Shown in pieces: positions 57,463 through 64,000 of a stretch of 64,000 bases of DNA. Within the stretch, counting starts at the first letter, position 1. Every line of letters begins with the position of its first letter. A program made the translations under genes and the position numbers. This DNA is from Methylobacterium sp. E-065 (GTDB lineage: Bacteria > Pseudomonadota > Alphaproteobacteria > Rhizobiales > Beijerinckiaceae), in assembly GCF_022829605.1 (NCBI RefSeq), contig NZ_JAKSYD010000067.1:46062-110061 (forward strand), written 5' to 3'. The notes under the pieces were generated by a model. The model ran no database searches and had not been told where the DNA came from. It saw only the letters and a list, made by a program, of their open reading frames with translations.

Positions 57463-58854
57463 TTATATAGGAACGACATCGCGCGGGGGCAGGGGGTGTT
57501 GGATATTGAGTTCCGGCGAATGACGCGGCGCTGCCCCGCGCTCGAAGATGTGGCGGGCCCAGGACACGCGCACCACCGCCCCGTGGGATTCCGGCGTGGG
57601 CACGTTCATCAGCACGAGCTGGGCGCCTGAGCGCTCGATCAGGGTCTTGGCGATGAACAGCCCGAGCCCCAGCCCCGCCCCGACGGTCCCGCCCGATTGC
57701 GGCCGGTCCTGACTGCGGGTGGTTACGTAGGGCTCGCCGGCCCGCAGCAGAACCTCGCTGGAGAAGCCCGGGCCGTCGTCCCGGATCTCGAGCCAGACCC
57801 GCTCCTGGCTCCAGCGCCCTTCCACGGATACCCGCGCCTCGGCGAAGTCCGCGGCGTTGTCGAGGATGTTGGCGAGACCGAACATCACCCCCGGGTTGCG
57901 GCGGCAGGCCGGCTCGGGCCCGTCCCCGAGGCTCGTGATGTCGAGCGCGGTGCCGAGCGCCCGCTGCGGCGCCACCAGCTCCTCGACGAGGTGGCTGAAC
58001 GTGACCGTCTCCAGGAAGCCGGCGCCGGCGCCGTCGCCGTCGAGCGAGGTGAGCTTGCCCAGGATGCCGCGGCAGCGGTCGACCTGCTCGCGCAGCAGAT
58101 TCAGATCCTCCGCCACCGCGGGCGAGGCGGTCGGGCCGAGCTGGCGGATCAGCTCCTTGGTGACCAGCATGATGGTGCCGAGCGGGGTGCCCAACTCGTG
58201 GGCGGCCGCGGCCGCCAGCCCGTCGAGCTGGGACAGGTGCTGCTCGCGGGCGAGCACGAGCTCGGTGGCGGCCAGCGCCTGGGCGAGGAGCCGCGTCTCC
58301 TCCGCCACCCGCCACGCGTAGACGCCCGTGAAGGCGGTGCCGAGCAGGATCGCGGTCCAGACGCCCGAGACGTACAGGAACGGCAATTCGATCCGCCCGT
58401 CCGCGAACCAGGGAAGCGGCCGATGGACCAGGGCCAGCAGGGTCGCGAGACCCACCGCCAGCAGGCCGAGCGCCAGCGTCCGCTCCGGCGGCAGGGCGGT
58501 CGCCGAGATCAGTACGGGGGCGAGGAACAGCAGTGAGAACGGGTTCTGCAGCCCGCCCGTGAGAAACAGCAGGGCGGCGAGCTGCACGATGTCGAACGCG
58601 AGGAGCAAGGCCGCGGAATCGTCGCTGAGCCGGTAGCTCGCCGGGAAGCGGATGCGCAGCGCGAGGTTCAGCCAGGACGAGGTGGCGATCACCAGGAAGC
58701 ACCAGCCGAAGGGCAGCGGCAGGCCGAGGCCGAACTGCGCCCCGACCACGGCCGCGCTCTGGCCGGTGATGGCGAGCCAGCGCAGGCGGACGAAGGTGTC
58801 GAGCCGCAGGTGTCGCGCGTCGCGGACGAGGCCGTTCAGATCGGAATCGGGCAT
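57463..58854 (-). CDS. prrB: redox sensor histidine kinase ActS/PrrB/RegB
   Basis: Membrane kinase that senses respiratory redox state and phosphorylates PrrA, 463 residues. It has six N-terminal membrane helices including the quinone-sensing heptad GGLQNPF, an H-box with His219 in AAAAHELGTPLGT, and the redox-active Cys at about 261 (DRCRGIL), equivalent to Cys265 of Rhodobacter RegB. The ATP site has NILDNAADFA, LEIRDDGPGF and GLGLGLFIAKTL. I start at ATG 58854 (MPDSDLNGLV); the ribosome site is weak and a start 21 codons upstream is open. It is divergent from phaZ. Confidence 0.94.
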   Translation of the reverse strand: MPDSDLNGLVRDARHLRLDTFVRLRWLAITGQSAAVVGAQFGLGLPLPFGWCFLVIATSSWLNLALRIRFPASYRLSDDSAALLLAFDIVQLAALLFLTGGLQNPFSLLFLAPVLISATALPPERTLALGLLAVGLATLLALVHRPLPWFADGRIELPFLYVSGVWTAILLGTAFTGVYAWRVAEETRLLAQALAATELVLAREQHLSQLDGLAAAAAHELGTPLGTIMLVTKELIRQLGPTASPAVAEDLNLLREQVDRCRGILGKLTSLDGDGAGAGFLETVTFSHLVEELVAPQRALGTALDITSLGDGPEPACRRNPGVMFGLANILDNAADFAEARVSVEGRWSQERVWLEIRDDGPGFSSEVLLRAGEPYVTTRSQDRPQSGGTVGAGLGLGLFIAKTLIERSGAQLVLMNVPTPESHGAVVRVSWARHIFERGAAPRHSPELNIQHPLPPRDVVPI

Positions 58855-58951
58855 GCACTGCTTCGGTGAGGCGTCGGACGGACTGGGCCGGTACGAACGT
58901 TTCGCGACAGCCGGCAACGTTCAAGGCCGGCGATGTCGCGGATCCGGGAGG

Positions 58952-59050
58952 CCGGCAAGTCTTCCGGGGCAAGTTCTCCGGTGAACGTCATCCGGGGCAA
59001 GTCATCCGGGCCGAATCGTCACAGGCGTCATCGTCACAGGGAAATCGTCC
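58952..59050. repeat. degenerate 14-bp tandem repeat, seven units
   Basis: Seven units in register, consensus about GGGGCAAGTCATCC: 58952, 58966, 58980, 58994, 59008, 59022 (15 bp) and 59037. Units 2 and 4 differ at only two positions. The array lies in the 316-bp gap between the divergent prrB and phaZ genes and encodes no supported gene. Confidence 0.65.
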
Positions 59051-59061
59051 CCACCTGGGGA

Positions 59062-59093
59062 TGTTCCATTATCGTTCAGGGTGGAACATTATC
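59062..59093. promoter_or_regulatory. inverted and direct repeats upstream of phaZ
   Basis: TGTTCCA (59062-59068) and TGGAACA (59082-59088) form an inverted repeat. Overlapping it, CATTATC occurs twice (59067-59073 and 59087-59093), exactly 20 bp apart or two helical turns. This is about 80 nt before the phaZ start and suits a repressor or activator site. Confidence 0.5.
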
Positions 59094-59170
59094 CTGCCGA
59101 TTCTGGTCGGGGGTGTTCGGTGCCGGTTGGCACGCAACATCGAAGGCCGGCGGCAGACCGTGAGGTAACG

Positions 59171-60448
59171 ATGCTCCTGGCCTATTCGATGTACGAGGGC
59201 GCCCGCGCCCTGATGACGCCGGCCCGGGTTGCCGCGGATCTCACGCGTTACGGCCTCCAGATTCCCGGCAATCCCCTGGCTTACGGGCCCTACGCGCGGG
59301 CGGTCAGCGCCGGCTGCGAGATGTTCGAGCGCGTCACCCGCCAGTACGGCAAGCCGGCCTTCGGCTTCACCGAGACGATGGTCGACGGCCAAGCGGTGCC
59401 GGTCAGCGAGCGGGTGGTGTGGGAGCGGCCGTTCTGCCGCCTGATCGCCTTCGACCGCGCCTTCCCGACGCCGCCCACCGAGGCGCAGCCGAAGCTGCTG
59501 ATCGTGGCGCCGATGTCCGGACACTACGCCACGCTGCTGCGCGGCACCGTGGAGGCGATGCTGCCGAACCACCGGGTGTTCGTCACCGACTGGACCGACG
59601 CCCGGATGGTGCCGCTGCTGGCCGGCCGCTTCGACCTCGACGACTACATCGACTACCTGCAGGAGATCTTCGCCGTCCTGGGGCCGGATCTGCACGTCAT
59701 GGCGGTGTGCCAGCCGGCGGTGCCGGTCTTCGCCGCGGTGGCGCTGATGGAGGCGGCCGACGAGCCCGCCGTGCCGAGCTCGATGACCCTGATGGGCGGC
59801 CCGATCGACACGCGCCGCTCGCCCACCGCGGTGAACTGCCTCGCGCAGGAGCGCGGCCAGAAGTGGTTCGAGCAGAACACGATCAGCCTCGTGCCGCCGA
59901 TCTACCCGGGGGCGTGGCGCCGGGTCTATCCGGGCTTCCTGCAGCTCTCGGGCTTCATGGCGATGAATCTCGACCGGCACGTCACCGCCCATTCGGACAT
60001 GTTCGACCATCTGGTGGGCGGCGACGGCGACTCGGCCGAGAAGCACCGGGAGTTCTACGACGAGTACCTCGCGGTGATGGATCTCACCGCCGAGTACTAC
60101 CTCCAGACGGTGCAGACCGTGTTCGTGAACCACGCCCTGCCGAAGGGTGAGATGCAGCACCGGGGCGCTCCGGTCGATCTCGGGGCGATCCGCCGCTGCG
60201 CGATCCTGGCGGTCGAGGGCGAGAACGACGACATCTCCGGCGTCGGCCAGACCAAGGCGGCGCTCGACCTGACGCCGAACCTGCCCGACGCGCGCAAGGC
60301 CTATCACCTCCAGGCCGGGGTGGGGCATTACGGGGTGTTCAATGGCTCCCGCTACCGCACGGTGATCGCACCGCGCATCGCCGCCTTCATCCGCGCCATG
60401 CAGGCGGTGCCGGCCGCGCGCGGCGGGCATCTGCGGCAGGTGGGCTGA
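59171..60448 (+). CDS. phaZ: intracellular polyhydroxyalkanoate depolymerase PhaZ
   Basis: A 425-residue enzyme that mobilises stored polyhydroxybutyrate inside the cell. The opening is MLLAYSMYEGARALMTPARV, followed by LIVAPMSGHYATLLRGTVEA, the oxyanion/nucleophile region HVMAVCQPAVPVFA with Cys as nucleophile (as in PhaZ rather than Ser lipases), Asp in AVEGENDDISG, and His in QAGVGHYGVF. GAGGTAACG precedes ATG 59171. With two phasins about 9 kb away it forms the PHA part of the window. It is divergent from prrBA, which suggests redox control but does not prove it. Confidence 0.94.
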   Translation: MLLAYSMYEGARALMTPARVAADLTRYGLQIPGNPLAYGPYARAVSAGCEMFERVTRQYGKPAFGFTETMVDGQAVPVSERVVWERPFCRLIAFDRAFPTPPTEAQPKLLIVAPMSGHYATLLRGTVEAMLPNHRVFVTDWTDARMVPLLAGRFDLDDYIDYLQEIFAVLGPDLHVMAVCQPAVPVFAAVALMEAADEPAVPSSMTLMGGPIDTRRSPTAVNCLAQERGQKWFEQNTISLVPPIYPGAWRRVYPGFLQLSGFMAMNLDRHVTAHSDMFDHLVGGDGDSAEKHREFYDEYLAVMDLTAEYYLQTVQTVFVNHALPKGEMQHRGAPVDLGAIRRCAILAVEGENDDISGVGQTKAALDLTPNLPDARKAYHLQAGVGHYGVFNGSRYRTVIAPRIAAFIRAMQAVPAARGGHLRQVG

Positions 60449-60524
60449 CCGGGCCGCAGGTTTCCCTCTCCGCAGGGGCTTGCGAATTCACGCTGTGCCG
60501 ACTGCGCCGAGGCTGGACGCAGTT

Positions 60525-60745
60525 TCCCCCTCGCCCCGCTTGCGGAGCGAGGCGGCAGCCGAAGGTGAGGGGGGCTCGAATGGAGGAGTCCCTTCCGGAG
60601 CCGCCCCCTCACCGCCGCTGCGGCTTCGCCTCCGCTTCCCGCACGGACGACGAGGTCCGTGCGGGCCTCTCCCCGCGTGCGGGGAGAGGGGGGTGTCGCG
60701 CGCATCAAACCCGAAATGTGAATATCGTCGTCCGCGGAGGGGGGA
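60525..60745. repeat. cluster of palindromes between phaZ and dppC
   Basis: The 350-bp gap holds several hairpins and no supported gene. Best stems: CCCGCACGGAC/GTCCGTGCGGG (60638-60665) and CCTCTCCCCGC/GCGGGGAGAGG with a 2-nt loop (60666-60689). Further C-rich and G-rich runs of the CTCCCC type flank them. It lies between convergent genes and may end both transcripts. Confidence 0.7.
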
Positions 60746-60798
60746 GGGAGACACGCGTGCCGTGAAGCGGCCTCGATGACCGCGCGCCCCTCGACCCG

Positions 60799-61692
60799 TC
60801 ACAGAACCCGTCGCGGATCGAGCGCATCGCGCAGACCGTCGCCGATGAAGTTGATCGACAGGACGGTCAAAAAAATCGCGCCCCCCGGGAACAGCGCCCA
60901 ATGCGGCGCCACGTCGAGGTGGTCCTTGGCGTCGAACAGCAGGCGTCCCCAGGTCGGGATGTCGGGCGGGAAGCCGAGCCCCAGGAACGAGAGCGTCGAT
61001 TCCGCGATGATCGCCGCCGAGACCTCGATCGAGGCGGCCACGATCACCGGTCCCAGCGCGTTCGGCAGGATGTGGCGGCGCACGAGGTGCCCGGTGGTCG
61101 CCCCCTGCGAGCGGGCCGCCTCCACGAACTCCTTCTCACGCAAGGTCAGGAACTGCGCCCGCACCAGCCGGGCGACCGGCATCCAGCGCAGGCCCCCGAT
61201 CACCGCGACGATCATCAGGAACACGCCGCCCTGTGTGCCGAACACGGCCTTCAGGCTGTCGCGGAACAGGTAGATCACCAGCAGCAGCAGCGGCAGCTGC
61301 GGCAGCGACAGGAACAGGTCGGTCAGCCACATCAGCACCGGGTCGAGGAGGCGGCGCGACATGCCGGCCAGCGCGCCCACCAGCACCCCGATCAGGCTCG
61401 CCACCGCCATGGCGGCGAAGCCGACGGCAAGCGAGATCCGGCCGCCATGGATCATCCGGGCCAAGAGATCCTGGCCGAGGTCGTCGGTGCCGAACGGGTG
61501 ATCCCAGGACGGGCCTTGGAGCTGGGCCGCGAAGTCGATATCGTCGATGGCGACCGGCCAGAGCAGGCCGCCGAACACCACGCCGGCGACCAGTACGGCC
61601 AGCACGCCGACGCTCGCCAGCGCCAGCCGATGCCGCCGGAAGCGCCGCCAGGTCTCCCGCCCCGGCGAGGCCGGTGCGCGGGCAGGGGCCAT
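60799..61692 (-). CDS. peptide ABC transporter permease, DppC type
   Basis: A 297-residue inner-membrane permease with about six helices. After a basic N-terminus (WRRFRRHRLALASVGVL) it shows HPFGTDDLGQDLLARMIHGGR, the EAA loop EFVEAARSQGATTGHLVRRH, LPNALGPVIVAASIEV and LSFLGLGFPPDIPTWGRL, standard for DppC/OppC. ATG 61692 starts 4 nt after the upstream permease stops; ATG 61731 would overlap it by 35 nt without a ribosome site. It is last in the order binding protein, permease, permease. ATPase genes are not downstream and must lie elsewhere. Confidence 0.92.
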   Translation of the reverse strand: MAPARAPASPGRETWRRFRRHRLALASVGVLAVLVAGVVFGGLLWPVAIDDIDFAAQLQGPSWDHPFGTDDLGQDLLARMIHGGRISLAVGFAAMAVASLIGVLVGALAGMSRRLLDPVLMWLTDLFLSLPQLPLLLLVIYLFRDSLKAVFGTQGGVFLMIVAVIGGLRWMPVARLVRAQFLTLREKEFVEAARSQGATTGHLVRRHILPNALGPVIVAASIEVSAAIIAESTLSFLGLGFPPDIPTWGRLLFDAKDHLDVAPHWALFPGGAIFLTVLSINFIGDGLRDALDPRRVL

Positions 61693-61696
61693 CGCC

Positions 61697-62656
61697 TCAT
61701 CGGAGGGCGATGCGAGGGTCGAGCCAGCCATAGAGCAGGTCCGCGACGAGGTTGAACAGGATGACGAGGCCGGCGAACACGAAGGTCACCGCCATCACCA
61801 CCGGCGTGTCGTTGGCCAGCATCGCGTCGATCAGCAGCGAGCCGATGCCGGGAATCCGGAAGATCTGCTCGGTGACGATGGCGCCGCCGAACACCGCCGG
61901 GATCTGGAGGGCGACCAGCGTCACCACCGGGATCAGGGCGTTGCGGGCGATGTGCCGGCGGGTCACCGTGCCCTCGGAGAGGCCCTTGGCGCGGGCCGTG
62001 GTGACGTAGTCAAGCCGGGCGACGTCCAGCGCCGAGGCGCGCACGTACCGGGTGTAGGAGGCGGCCTGGAAGAAGCCCAGCACCGCCACCGGCATGATCG
62101 CCTGCCGGATGTTCGCCCAGACCCAGGGCAGGCCGGAGCCCGGCAGGTCGGCCTGGTAGACGAAGGGCAGCCAGCCGAGCTTGATCGAGAACAGCAGGAT
62201 GAACAGCAGGCCGGTGAAGAAGGTCGGCAGCGAGAAGCCCACGAAGGCCAGGGTGTTGGCGACCTGATCGGCCAGCGAATAGGGCCGGCGCGCCGCATAG
62301 AGGCCGACCGGCACCGCGATCAGCAGCGCCAGCACCTGGGAGGAGCCGACGATGAACAGGGTCGTCGGCAGCCGCTGCAGGATCAGCGCATCGACGTTGA
62401 CCCGGCTGGCGAAGGAGAAGCCCCAATCGCCGTGCAGCATGGCGGTGAGCCAGTGCAGGTAGCGGGTGAAGATCGGGTCATCGAGGCCGAACTTCACCCG
62501 CAGGGCGGCCCGCACCTCCGGGGGCACGTTCGGGTTGCTGGCGAGTTCGCCGAACGGGTCGCCGGGCGCGAGCGCCAGGACGGTGAACAGGATCAGGCTG
62601 ATGCCGAGCAGGCTCGGGATCGCGATCAGGAGGCGTCGCAGGATGTAGGCGCCCAT
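61697..62656 (-). CDS. peptide ABC transporter permease, DppB type
   Basis: A 319-residue permease. The N-terminus MGAYILRRLLIAIPSLLGIS and LAPGDPFGELASN are classic for DppB/OppB. The EAA loop reads DYVTTARAKGLSEGTVTRRH, followed by RNALIPVVTL and EQIFRIPGIGSLLIDAM, and the end is YGWLDPRIAL. ATG 62656 has a GGGAGCGGGG stretch upstream. It starts 14 nt after the binding protein gene stops, so they form one operon. With DppC it makes the membrane channel for a peptide, nickel or other small substrate. Confidence 0.93.
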   Translation of the reverse strand: MGAYILRRLLIAIPSLLGISLILFTVLALAPGDPFGELASNPNVPPEVRAALRVKFGLDDPIFTRYLHWLTAMLHGDWGFSFASRVNVDALILQRLPTTLFIVGSSQVLALLIAVPVGLYAARRPYSLADQVANTLAFVGFSLPTFFTGLLFILLFSIKLGWLPFVYQADLPGSGLPWVWANIRQAIMPVAVLGFFQAASYTRYVRASALDVARLDYVTTARAKGLSEGTVTRRHIARNALIPVVTLVALQIPAVFGGAIVTEQIFRIPGIGSLLIDAMLANDTPVVMAVTFVFAGLVILFNLVADLLYGWLDPRIALR

Positions 62657-62670
62657 GGCCCCGCTCCCGC

Positions 62671-64000
62671 TCAGGCCTCCCGGTACCAATCGGGCAGGAA
62701 CGACAGGTCGTTGTCCCAGCCGCTGCGGGGCGCGGTCAGCGTGGCGCCCACCGCCGAGACCTCGGCCCGGTGGATCAGCGGCAGCACGTTCTCGGAGACC
62801 GCGAGGTCGTTGCAGGTGATGAGCAGCGCCGCCCGCTTGACCGGGTCGAGCTCGCTCTGGGCGGCGTTGTAGGCCTTGTCGTAGGCGTCGTTGCGCCAGC
62901 GCACGACGTTGCGGCCCTGCCACTTGTTGGCTTTCTGGGCGACCTCCCAGGAGGCGTACATCAGCAGCCAGATCGCCGGATCGGCCTGGGTCATGCTGTA
63001 GGCGTACATCTCCATGTCGGCGTAGAAATGCGTGCAGGTGTCGGGGTTGGCCGGGTCGGACGAGAAGAACACCGAACCGGTCACGGATTTCAGCTCGATC
63101 TCGATGCCGGCCTTGGCGGCCGCCTGCTTGATGATCGCCTGGGTCTTCTGGCGCGGGGCGTTGATCGAGGTCTGGAAGACCAGCTTGAGCTTCTTGCCGT
63201 CCTTGGCGCGGATGCCGTCCGAACCCTTGGTCCAGCCGGCCTCGTCGAGCAGCGCGTTGGCGCGTGCCGGGTCGAAGGCGAAGCTGGTATCCTTCGAGAC
63301 GAAGCGCTCCGGGCCGTTGACCGTGTTGGCGGTGGCCTTGCCGGTGCGTCCGTAGATGTAGGTCTGGATCGACTTGCGGTCGACGAGCAGATTCAGCGCC
63401 CGGCAGACCTTCGGGTCCGAGAAGGCGGGGTGCCTCGTCGTGATCGAAGACCGCTCGCCGTCGACCTCGACGTTCGGGTCGGTGGCGTTGAGCAGCAGGA
63501 ATTCCAGCTTGCCGCCATACACCACGTCGACCCGGCCCTTGCCGCCGGTCTCCAGGCGCTTCAGCACCTCGTCCTCGATTAGCATGTTCCAGGCGTAGTC
63601 GTACTCGCCGGTCTGGAGCACCGCGCGGGCGGCCGAGACCGCGTCGCCGCCGCCCTTCATCTCGATCGTGTCGAAATACGGCCGGTTCGGCAGGTGGTAA
63701 TCCGGATTGCGCTCGCCGCGGACGATGTCGCCGGGCCGGAACTCCACGAACCGGTACGGGCCGGTGCCCACCGGGGCGAGGTTCTGCGGCGCGTCACGGG
63801 ATTTGGCGCCGCTATAGGGCCGGAAAGGTGCTGCGGCAACACCCTCCCGACCATGCCCAAGAAGGCGTCGCACCAGTAAGGCGGCGGCTTGGTCAAAACG
63901 AACCGGACGCCGAGGTCCTCGACCTTCTCGAACTTGCAATCCTTGTAGGACCCGGCCGTCACCGCCGCGGTGGCGGGATCGCGGGGATACGCCCAGGTGA
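62671..64000 (-). CDS. peptide ABC transporter substrate-binding protein (partial at the right edge, apparent 1-nt frameshift)
   Basis: Periplasmic binding protein of the DppA/OppA (SBP_bac_5) family, cut by the window end. From 64000 the first frame reads WAYPRDPATAAVTAGSYKD, then VRFVLTKPPPYWCDAFLG and VLPQHL. At 63824-63826 (AAA on the plus strand) the frame breaks, and the sequence resumes one frame over with RPYSGAKSRDAPQNLAPVGT, GPYRFVEFRPGDIVRGERN, and on to SFLPDWYREA. Adding one A to the AAA run restores an unbroken QHLFRPYSGAK. So the gene is a recent pseudogene or there is a homopolymer sequencing error. The signal peptide lies outside the window. Confidence 0.85.
   Translation of the reverse strand, partial: HLGVSPRSRHRGGDGRVLQGLQVREGRGPRRPVRFDQAAALLVRRLLGHGREGVAAAPFRPYSGAKSRDAPQNLAPVGTGPYRFVEFRPGDIVRGERNPDYHLPNRPYFDTIEMKGGGDAVSAARAVLQTGEYDYAWNMLIEDEVLKRLETGGKGRVDVVYGGKLEFLLLNATDPNVEVDGERSSITTRHPAFSDPKVCRALNLLVDRKSIQTYIYGRTGKATANTVNGPERFVSKDTSFAFDPARANALLDEAGWTKGSDGIRAKDGKKLKLVFQTSINAPRQKTQAIIKQAAAKAGIEIELKSVTGSVFFSSDPANPDTCTHFYADMEMYAYSMTQADPAIWLLMYASWEVAQKANKWQGRNVVRWRNDAYDKAYNAAQSELDPVKRAALLITCNDLAVSENVLPLIHRAEVSAVGATLTAPRSGWDNDLSFLPDWYREA

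Noticed and set aside
58980..59168. Short plus-strand open frames across the tandem repeat region before phaZ
   Set aside because: They contain the repeat and a Ser/Arg-rich translation with no family; the phaZ start at 59171 has its own ribosome site.

Overview
The window is about 64 kb of very GC-rich bacterial chromosome. Gene content points to an alphaproteobacterium of the Hyphomicrobiales, most likely a Methylobacterium/Methylorubrum relative. The clues are a methylsuccinyl-CoA dehydrogenase of the ethylmalonyl-CoA pathway, a MucR-type regulator, an ActS/ActR (PrrB/PrrA) redox pair, an NdvA-type glucan exporter, Omp31-like porins, two phasins with an intracellular PHA depolymerase, and the gene run pal-cpoB-tilS-ftsH-(tauE)-glmM. 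The genus is my inference; no rRNA or other decisive marker lies in the window. I see no tRNA, rRNA, CRISPR array, insertion sequence, integrase or phage gene, so this looks like core chromosome with small accessory pieces.

Layout: 1-9.4 kb, a complete minus-strand MdtABC-type RND efflux operon followed by its outer-membrane lipoprotein (cut by the left edge), with a parS-like 16-mer between the last two genes. 10-17 kb, an aminotransferase, a DUF4112 protein, an isolated YejE permease, a MucR-like regulator, glycolate oxidase GlcD and KdsD. 17-21 kb, a SHOCT protein, a nitroreductase, divergent GSCFA and WcbI-like genes, and a single-domain response regulator. 21.6-29 kb, envelope and essential functions (pal, cpoB, tilS, ftsH, tauE-like, glmM). 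29-33 kb, YjbR, two outer-membrane beta-barrel genes, a small exported protein and an HNH nuclease. 33-41.5 kb, a large MscS channel, a TumE/TumA-like toxin-antitoxin pair, a CAP-domain lipoprotein, ndvA, an alpha/beta hydrolase and a BrkB-like protein. 41.7-51 kb, a DMT exporter, a Rieske-FAD oxidoreductase, methylsuccinyl-CoA dehydrogenase, a divergent pair of paralogous GT4 glycosyltransferases and two phasin-type genes. 51-56 kb, the cell-wall genes amiC and mrcA, then convergent purS-purQ. 56.4-64 kb, prrA/prrB, phaZ and a dipeptide-type ABC transporter whose substrate-binding gene runs off the right edge and carries an apparent 1-nt frameshift.

How it fits together: the carbon-storage genes (phaZ, two phasins), the EMC-pathway dehydrogenase and the redox two-component pair suit an organism that balances C1/C2 assimilation, polyhydroxybutyrate and respiration. 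Much of the rest is envelope biology: Tol-Pal, murein synthesis and cleavage, KDO, glucan export, porins and efflux. The most distinctive non-coding feature is a family of stacked hairpin modules at gene ends, with paired base changes that argue for selection on the hairpin. I did not find a clear new multi-gene system. The best leads are the parS-like site, the hairpin-mosaic family, the operator-like palindromes and the toxin-antitoxin pair.
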